This document shows, piece by piece, positions 57,935 to 64,000 of a stretch of DNA of 64,000 nucleotides. Location of the stretch: the NCBI GenBank assembly GCA_002496565.1, contig DAKJ01000003.1, positions 17,937 to 81,936 of the forward strand, read 5' to 3'. Source of the DNA: Methanosarcina sp. UBA289. Its GTDB lineage: Archaea > Halobacteriota > Methanosarcinia > Methanosarcinales > Methanosarcinaceae. The notes beneath the pieces were generated by a model. The model searched no databases, had not been told where the DNA came from, and saw only the letters and a program-made list of their open reading frames with translations. How positions within the stretch are numbered: position 1 is the first letter of the stretch; each line of letters starts with the position of its first letter. Made by a program: the position numbers and the translations under genes.

Positions 57935-58026
57935 TTTAATCTTTCAAATATTATTTACTTTTTTATTTGGTTACATTTTCTGGTTATTTGATTAAATTTT
58001 TCGGTTATTTGGTTACATCTTTTGGG

Positions 58027-61000
58027 TTATTTTTTCCTCATGCCTAGATAAATTCCACCGGCGGCTATCACCACAAAGAGAATCCCGAAAATATCAGAGC
58101 CCGAAAATGAAAATCCACTATTATCAGGTTCTTCGGTAGAATCTCTCTGCATTTCATACCCCTCAACATAATCAGTATCTGAGGATTTCTGAGTTCCAGG
58201 ATCAGGTTCGGAAGTATCTGTACCATATCCTCCATTTGAATCCTGAGATGTCTGGTTGCTGGATGAGCTGGTTTTTGATACTACGGTAGCATTTCCAATA
58301 TTATGATTATGATGACTATTACTACTACTGCTCTGAGTCTTTTCTGTGGTCTCTAGAGTTTTGGTCTTAGTTGCAGCTTCTATTTGCTCGGAGTAGCCCG
58401 GAACAGATACCGTTCCACTTACGAACTCATGAAGCAGGGGATTTCCACATGTATGGTGACAACACGAAGCCCCATTCTCGGCCACAGACTTCTCATATTC
58501 CTTTGCAAGGCTTTCGATAACATCCTCTGAGGGTGTCCAGTAATCATGCCTGACCGCTTCAAGCATTCTCGCTGTTACAGATTGGTAAGCATTAGGGTTA
58601 TTCTGCTTGAACCATTCTTTCATAGAAGGATCATTTACATATGTTTCATACACCTCTTGCCAGACAGTATCGTCCACAAGGTCAGGATCACTTACCTCCC
58701 AGCCGAAAAGGTTGTTCACAAAATCGGACATCATGCTGCCGCCTGAGTATCCGGAGTTCTGCATTCCTTCGATCCACTTGTCATTAAAATATCTGGATCT
58801 CAGGTCCCTGCTAAGGTATTCCTGCATCCCAATCATTTGAGCCTCGTCAGGGTTACTGGTATCCGAAACATACATTTCTGGAGTAGTTCCGTCACCTTTT
58901 ACGTACCTTGTAGCTAAATTCATGCCACCAAAGTACTGGAAAAAGTCATCATTATCAAGAGAATCGTAAAGGTTTGAAGAGGAAGAATGCACTGACGCTT
59001 CAACGCTTTTCAAGTTGCCTTCAAGGAGTGATCTGGACTGTATGCCCCAGAAATCTTCTCCATAAGCATATCCCATTTTGTCCAGGTATACATTTGCAAT
59101 AGCTTCTTCATTTTCCCATGTTCCGCTTGCACTGACTGCGTCTGAAACACCTATATCATAAGTACCGTCCATTACCGCAAAGCAGCGCATTGTGGAGAGT
59201 TTTGTTGCAGTCTCGTTGTCATACCCTTCAGCAAGCAGGGAATCATAGAGTGTAAGGGAGCTTTGGTTAACGTAGTTGGGATAGTTCACGCCAGGAAGAG
59301 AACTTGCAAGTTTCACAGCGCTGTCTACCATTTTGATCTTATCCGGGAAAGCATCTCTTATTCCTGCGGTTGAGTAGACGATATCAATACGTGGCCTCCC
59401 AGATTTTGAAGTATCATAGTTTGGCAATAGTTCCTCTTCAGGTATAGCCTCAACTCCGGTCACATACCCATACTCATCCCAGACAGGCTGTACTCCAAGT
59501 AGGTAAAGCACTTCGGCTTCCAGAGTCCCACGGTCTGCAATAAACTCCACCCCAAACCTTGAGAATGAAATTTTTTTAGGATATTCCCCGTGTTCATTGT
59601 AATAGTCCTCAAGCATCTGGATTGCAAGAGATTTTCCTACTTCCCATGTTGCCTTTGAAGGATAGAGCTTTGAATTTATACTGTAATAGTTGCGCCCTGT
59701 AGGTACTGCATCCGGATTCATAATGGGATCCAGCCCTGAGCCTGGTAGGATAAAGCCTCCGTTTAGGGCTGAAAGAATTCTGTCAATCTCCACATCGCAG
59801 TCAAGAAGCCTCTCCTTGTATTCCAACCCCTGTTCAAGATCAAGTGTAACTGTACTGTTAGTTTTTCCATAAACCGCAGTCTGTGCCTTAGAAACGCTCG
59901 TATTATTGGTTACGACCTCCCAGACAAGTCTGGTAACTCTTGTATCGTTCAACGGAATTCCGAGAGGATAAACAGACTCAGGGTAGAAGGCAGCAGTGAT
60001 ATTATCCTCAAAGCTTCCTCCAAGCATAGACCTTACCATTCCGGTAAGTTCATCACTTTCAGGATCTGTCATATTCGTCGTAGGAACATGGCTAAGAATA
60101 TGCATACCGTATGGGATATTTTCATTTCCTACGTCTTCTAGATATTCATGAAGAGCGTTTTTAACGAAATTCCCAAACTCTGTTTCATTGTAATCTTGAA
60201 GAGCGGTTACGTTATCTATTCCCAGATCAACACTCAGGTTGAGTGCTATTATCTCATTTACTATGGCCTTCTGGTATCCTTTCCTTGTCTGAGAAGAAAT
60301 CCCAGGGTCATAATACTCCTCCACATCAACCGAAATGTTTAGCAAATCTCCATAAAGCCCACTGCGCTCAAGGGTTGGAGTCAGATGGTCAATAATCAGA
60401 GCATTACCTCTGTACTCCGCAGTTATTCCTTCTCCTATATTGGCAACGATATAGGGATAGATGTTTGGAATATCCTGCAACAGGAGAGGAGACCAGTCTG
60501 AAGTCCGGTTCATACCGTAAGTAGAACCCGGAAGCCACTCGTGCGTACCGTGAGTACCCATATGAATAAGTGCGTCAGGCTTGAATTCGTGGTTTAGCCA
60601 GAGATAGAAAGCTATGTACTGATGTGTGGGAGGTACAACGTTGCTGTGGTAAAGGGTATCATTATTTTGTCCTGTTCCCCTGGCAGGCTGAGGCATGAGC
60701 CAGACATTCCCGAAACGCACCGTAGGAATTACAATATATTTTCCGGTTTCATTCTTATAGATCATAACACTCTTATTTTGAGGCAAATCTTCGGACCAGG
60801 GTTCTCCCCATTCAGCTGTTACATTGGCTCTCAGATTTTCCGGAATTTCAGACTCAAACCACTCTTTATAGGTATCCATAGGTATGAGCTGCAGTCCCCA
60901 TTCAGTCCGATTTTCAACCATTCCATTCAGGACTCCCGGAGCCCAGGAGCCAACATTGATACCCTGAGCCTGAAGCATCTCCAGGAGTTTACTGCTGTTT

Positions 61001-62337
61001 TCCGGAATTCCAGAGACCTCATAGCCACTTTCATTCATCGCATTGAGAAGGTCAAGCATGCTCTGAGTTACGTTGAGGTAATTAGCTACAATATTATCCT
61101 TTCCTGATGGATAATTGTAGTAAATGACAGCTACTTTCTTCTCCTCATTATTCTTTAACTTCAGGTTCGCCCAGTTAATCGACCTGTTTGCCATCCAGTC
61201 AATCTGGGAGGGGAGAGGTTCATAGTTGCTTTCACCGGTTTCGGAATCGTAATTATCAATTCCAATCACAATATACTCAAAAATTCCATCAATGCTCGGG
61301 AGCAGAGTCTTGTATACAACCTCTTCACTGGGGATACCTCTATTACCGTCAGCTATGTCGGTAGAATTAGCAGGGTTTGTAACGACCAATCCTGTAAGCA
61401 CAGGAACGTTAAGGTCTTCAAGCTCCTGTACACCTTTATCAGGATCTTCGTAATTCAAGCGGAAACTCTTAAGAGAAATCACGCACTGGACAAGAGGTTC
61501 TCCGTTTTCGTCAAAGTAAAACTTGTGGATGTCATTGAAAGTATCAAAACCTGCAATTACGTTGCAGCCCTTTCCTTCCAGATCACGGATAAGAGCATCT
61601 ATGACTTCAAGGTTGTCACCGGTATAATCGGAAGCATGGAACCAGATCCCTATAGTGGGTTTGCTCTTATCATAAGCATGTCGTGGCTCAGTTGCATTAG
61701 AGTACCATTCAAGGTAATCAGTGGTATTTTCAAACCATTCAGGCTGAGATTCGTTTGTAGAAGAACGGGCATCCGGATGGTAAATCCCGGCTTCGGGAAA
61801 CTCAATTGGATCCTCGTAAATCCAGCTGCTCGTAAGTTCAGGTTTATCTCCGTAATTTTTTGCGAGATAGATAAGGAAGTTTTCAGCGTTTTTCTTCAGG
61901 ACCCCTCTGGAACCCATATTGTAGAAGAATTTCTCTTCGGTAGAATTATATGGGCTAGTACCGGCAAAAATTTTATCATAACTGGAAGTGTTGATATATG
62001 TCGGATCAATCATAGATGTAATATCTATGAGTGCAGTCCCATTTTCATGAGCACTCTCAAGGTCGTCTCCGATATCTTTGAACTGCGACCAGAGCATGTA
62101 GGAAAATATCACGTCCTGGTTTTCAAAGGTGACATTGCTAAAGTCAGAATATCCAGAAATATAGGTTACATTTATACTTGCATTGTATGGATTGGACTGC
62201 TCTGCCGCAGCAAGGGCGCTTCCGTCATAACAGATAATAGTAATATTTACCTGATTTTCACCAGCCGATACGTTCTGTGCTAGCAGTAGAAGGACTACTG
62301 CACATAAAACCAAAAACCTGTATTGTGCTGTACGCAT
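58027..62337 (-). CDS. Exported, membrane-anchored CobN/Mg-chelatase-H-like protein
   Basis: 1436 residues. The CobN/BchH domain is clear: HMGTHGTHEWLPG at about 592-604, then DIPNIYPYIVANIGEG followed by IDHLTPTL, and later FSRFGVEFIADRGTLEAEVL and RPRIDIVYSTAGIRDAFPDK. However there is a signal peptide (FLVLCAVVLLLLAQNVSA, about 8-25), many Asn sequons, a Ser/Thr-rich linker, a His-bearing stretch (NSHHNHN) and a final membrane helix (FGILFVVIAAGGIYLGMRKK). CCHHTCGNPLLH (1292-1303) is a possible metal site. CobN normally inserts cobalt with ATP and partners in the cytoplasm; here the active part would lie outside, so metal capture or tetrapyrrole processing without ATP is more likely. Confidence 0.85.
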   Translation of the reverse strand: MRTAQYRFLVLCAVVLLLLAQNVSAGENQVNITIICYDGSALAAAEQSNPYNASINVTYISGYSDFSNVTFENQDVIFSYMLWSQFKDIGDDLESAHENGTALIDITSMIDPTYINTSSYDKIFAGTSPYNSTEEKFFYNMGSRGVLKKNAENFLIYLAKNYGDKPELTSSWIYEDPIEFPEAGIYHPDARSSTNESQPEWFENTTDYLEWYSNATEPRHAYDKSKPTIGIWFHASDYTGDNLEVIDALIRDLEGKGCNVIAGFDTFNDIHKFYFDENGEPLVQCVISLKSFRLNYEDPDKGVQELEDLNVPVLTGLVVTNPANSTDIADGNRGIPSEEVVYKTLLPSIDGIFEYIVIGIDNYDSETGESNYEPLPSQIDWMANRSINWANLKLKNNEEKKVAVIYYNYPSGKDNIVANYLNVTQSMLDLLNAMNESGYEVSGIPENSSKLLEMLQAQGINVGSWAPGVLNGMVENRTEWGLQLIPMDTYKEWFESEIPENLRANVTAEWGEPWSEDLPQNKSVMIYKNETGKYIVIPTVRFGNVWLMPQPARGTGQNNDTLYHSNVVPPTHQYIAFYLWLNHEFKPDALIHMGTHGTHEWLPGSTYGMNRTSDWSPLLLQDIPNIYPYIVANIGEGITAEYRGNALIIDHLTPTLERSGLYGDLLNISVDVEEYYDPGISSQTRKGYQKAIVNEIIALNLSVDLGIDNVTALQDYNETEFGNFVKNALHEYLEDVGNENIPYGMHILSHVPTTNMTDPESDELTGMVRSMLGGSFEDNITAAFYPESVYPLGIPLNDTRVTRLVWEVVTNNTSVSKAQTAVYGKTNSTVTLDLEQGLEYKERLLDCDVEIDRILSALNGGFILPGSGLDPIMNPDAVPTGRNYYSINSKLYPSKATWEVGKSLAIQMLEDYYNEHGEYPKKISFSRFGVEFIADRGTLEAEVLYLLGVQPVWDEYGYVTGVEAIPEEELLPNYDTSKSGRPRIDIVYSTAGIRDAFPDKIKMVDSAVKLASSLPGVNYPNYVNQSSLTLYDSLLAEGYDNETATKLSTMRCFAVMDGTYDIGVSDAVSASGTWENEEAIANVYLDKMGYAYGEDFWGIQSRSLLEGNLKSVEASVHSSSSNLYDSLDNDDFFQYFGGMNLATRYVKGDGTTPEMYVSDTSNPDEAQMIGMQEYLSRDLRSRYFNDKWIEGMQNSGYSGGSMMSDFVNNLFGWEVSDPDLVDDTVWQEVYETYVNDPSMKEWFKQNNPNAYQSVTARMLEAVRHDYWTPSEDVIESLAKEYEKSVAENGASCCHHTCGNPLLHEFVSGTVSVPGYSEQIEAATKTKTLETTEKTQSSSSNSHHNHNIGNATVVSKTSSSSNQTSQDSNGGYGTDTSEPDPGTQKSSDTDYVEGYEMQRDSTEEPDNSGFSFSGSDIFGILFVVIAAGGIYLGMRKK

Positions 62338-62640
62338 TTTATCCCCAGATATTTATCATGAACCTTTGGACACCCCGGGAGAAAAATCACCAGAACGCCT
62401 GGCCCACAGAATGATTTTATTATCAAAGGCTGTGAATCTTAGAAATGATACAGAAACAGCTATTAAATATCAAAAATGGACTCGGGTGCTCTTGATTCTA
62501 ACATGCGGTTAAAATCCATAACTTCCAAAAAACTAATAAATAGCCACTCTGTATGATAGATTCAATATCAGGAGCATTGGGGAATAAAATACATAAAACA
62601 AGGTTTTTGGCTTATAATTGTTAGCTACTTGGGTAAAAAT
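62338..62640 (-). promoter_or_regulatory. Upstream region of the cobN-like gene (one of two homologous copies)
   Basis: This DNA is recognisably homologous to 63613-63900. Conserved words include the start-proximal TATTTATCATGAACC-like block, a GGAGCATT-GGGGATAAAATACA element (near 62571) and TTTTTGGCT. The conserved blocks are candidates for operator sites. The rest up to 63127 is AT-rich without a gene. Confidence 0.65.
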
Positions 62641-63127
62641 GGAAAAGATTGCGTTTTTACGTAATATATTATGATTCCTCGCTGTTTTGTAGGAGTTGAA
62701 GATAATTTTTCAGTTGAGACGTAACTACACAAAATAGATAATCCTCAATTTTGAATGTGATTTCCACGGGAATCTTTTCAAATATTATATGTGTTAGATC
62801 AAATTTAGAACGTTACTATAAATCATCCACTCGAAATAGCGAAGAGCCATTATTCTTTCGTCCACAAACCAACGAGATTCTTTAAAAATTATTAAAATTC
62901 GATATATTGAATAATTTTGCAACAAATGAAATTGCGTATCCATTTCTAATCACATTTTTATTAACTGGTATATAATAATATTTTTATATAATAAAGTTTT
63001 TCACTTTAACTTGTGTTGTTATTAGTCTTCTTTTATGAGTAAAGCCCCAAGACTACGAAATATTTATATATTTAGAAGTAAATTTACATACAGATAAATC
63101 AAGTAAACTTGATTTATCTTAGAAAGT

Positions 63128-63307
63128 GCCATTTTAAATCTCCGTAAATCTGTAGTTTTCCAGGAGTAATTTGCCATTTTAAATCTCCCTAAAACTGCAG
63201 TATTCCGGGAGTGATTTGCTATTTTAAATCTCTCTAAATCTGCAGTCTTCAAGAAGTAATTTGCCATTTTATAGCTCCTTAAAACTGCAGTCTCCCGGGA
63301 GTGATTT
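63128..63307. repeat. 45-bp tandem repeat, four units
   Basis: Units at 63128, 63173, 63218 and 63263, each beginning GCCATTTTAAATCTCC or a variant and ending GGGAGTGATTT or a variant. Because 45 is a multiple of three, the minus strand stays open (63064-63375) as 15-residue repeats of the type MANYSWKTTDLRRFK; this may be a real repeat peptide or an accident. Confidence 0.93.
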
Positions 63308-63498
63308 GCCTCTAAATAACCATTCAATTTTTCCCTTTTTGTCGTCTTTTTATGGTCAATTATCTCAAGCACCAAAAAGACGATTTCGATACCTTAACTT
63401 CCATCTATAAGTATGTATTAATCCAACGAGGAAATGTTTCTAAATTACTTTTCTTTAATTGCTGAGGATTGATCTCTTGTACCGTAAATCCTGGAGCC

Positions 63499-63612
63499 TT
63501 ACAGAAAAAAATTATAGTTATTTACCCTGTTTTCAACAGTCGATACATTCCGTGCTAGCAGTAAAAGAACCGACGCACGTAAAACCAGTAACCTACTTTG
63601 TGCCGTACGCAT
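63499..63612 (-). pseudogene. Truncated duplicate of the cobN-like gene start
   Basis: ATG at 63612 reads MRTAQSRLLVLRASVLLLLA then RNVSTVENRVN, closely matching the signal peptide and first residues of the 1436-residue protein, then runs into unrelated sequence and stops at 63499. Only the exported leader remains. Confidence 0.85.
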
Positions 63613-63900
63613 CTTATTTCCAGAACAATGTGTTATGAACCCTGGGGCACCCTGAAAGAAAAATAAACAGGTGCTGGGCCCACTGGTTGATTTTTTGTTA
63701 AAACTTTGCGAATTTAGAAACTTACATAGAAACAGATTTCAAATTTTAAAGGAAGGAGTGGAAGCTTTCGGTTCTGACTTTAATTCGCCCCAGAAAATTT
63801 TAAAAAATGGGCAGAAGATTTTGTTTTGAGATATTCAACGTTGGAGCATTAGGGGATAAAATACATAAATAGAGGTTTTTGGCTCACAATTATTAGCTTT
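63613..63900 (-). promoter_or_regulatory. Second copy of the cobN-like upstream region
   Basis: Matches 62338-62640 in the same orientation, including the AACC-block, ACAGAAACAG-like words and GGAGCATTAGGGGATAAAATACA. It stands in front of the truncated leader, so it is either a relic or drives a short transcript through the 45-bp repeats. Confidence 0.7.
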
Positions 63901-64000
63901 CAAGGCAAAAAGAGAATTTTAGAGCATCTTTACGAAATTAAAAGCGATATAAGTATGTTAATTCAAAAAAAACAATAATAACCTTAGTTTGACAGTATCC

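Noticed and set aside
60622..62283. Open frames antisense to the cobN-like gene (60622-61107 and 61525-62283)
   Set aside because: No start context or recognisable domain; the opposite strand encodes clear CobN motifs.
63128..63307. CRISPR-like array
   Set aside because: The 45-bp units are contiguous and carry no unique spacers, and no cas genes are near. It is a plain tandem repeat.

Overview
The window is archaeal and almost certainly from Methanosarcina or a close relative. Diagnostic genes are a methanol corrinoid protein/methyltransferase pair (mtaC-mtaB) with all known metal ligands, an FmdE homologue, three regulators of the Msr (wHTH/DUF1724) type, TFB, Gar1, a family-6 DNA glycosylase of the Methanosarcina type, the archaeal isopentenyl-phosphate-kinase branch of the mevalonate pathway, and several PGF-CTERM/PGF-pre-PGF surface proteins. 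Intergenic DNA is long and AT-rich, with archaeal TATA boxes about 25 nt before inferred starts.

Layout. 1-5.2 kb: isoprenoid block (end of ipk, fni, RNase J, idsA). 5.9-11.5 kb: a small zinc-ribbon gene, ppdK with an exact 86-bp tandem duplication at its 3' end, gar1, tfb, a LysE-type exporter. 11.7-21 kb: accessory region with two divergent paralogues of a secreted deacetylase-like protein flanking a methyltransferase, a membrane protein, trm5 and tRNA-Thr(CGU), followed by a PGF-pre-PGF protein. 21-27 kb: SWIM protein, ferredoxin, DNA glycosylase, beta-helix surface protein. 27-32 kb: methanol methyltransferase locus with two divergent Msr-type regulators and a long structured mtaC leader. 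32-39 kb: dispersed palindromic repeats, a candidate small RNA, HAD phosphatase, methionine sulfoxide reductase B, a decayed acetyltransferase, an Isf-like flavoprotein and a DUF2341 surface protein. 39-50 kb: mostly housekeeping (dUTPase-family protein, ADH synthase, radical SAM protein, CobW-like GTPase, ferredoxin, asd, larC/larB, pyrH). 50-57 kb: a surface protein with a MacB-type ABC exporter, ribose-1,5-bisphosphate isomerase, a third Msr-type regulator and a second intergenic RNA candidate. 56.8-64 kb: fmdE-trmO, a very large exported CobN-like protein, and a truncated duplicate of its signal peptide and promoter region, separated by a 45-bp tandem repeat.

Functional links. MtaB moves the methyl group of methanol to the corrinoid of MtaC; the Msr-type proteins next to mtaCB are the likely switches. 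ipk, fni and idsA make the C5 units and prenyl chain for archaeal lipids. R15P isomerase belongs to the AMP/type III RuBisCO route. larB/larC make and metallate a nickel-pincer cofactor.

The items most deserving a second look are non-coding: three structured intergenic RNA candidates (about 32656, 43657 and 56258); a 45-bp perfect inverted copy of the tRNA-Thr promoter plus tRNA 5' end, 25 kb away from the gene; three copies of a palindromic intergenic repeat; and the cobN-like promoter/signal-peptide duplication. No complete insertion sequence, CRISPR array or rRNA gene was seen.
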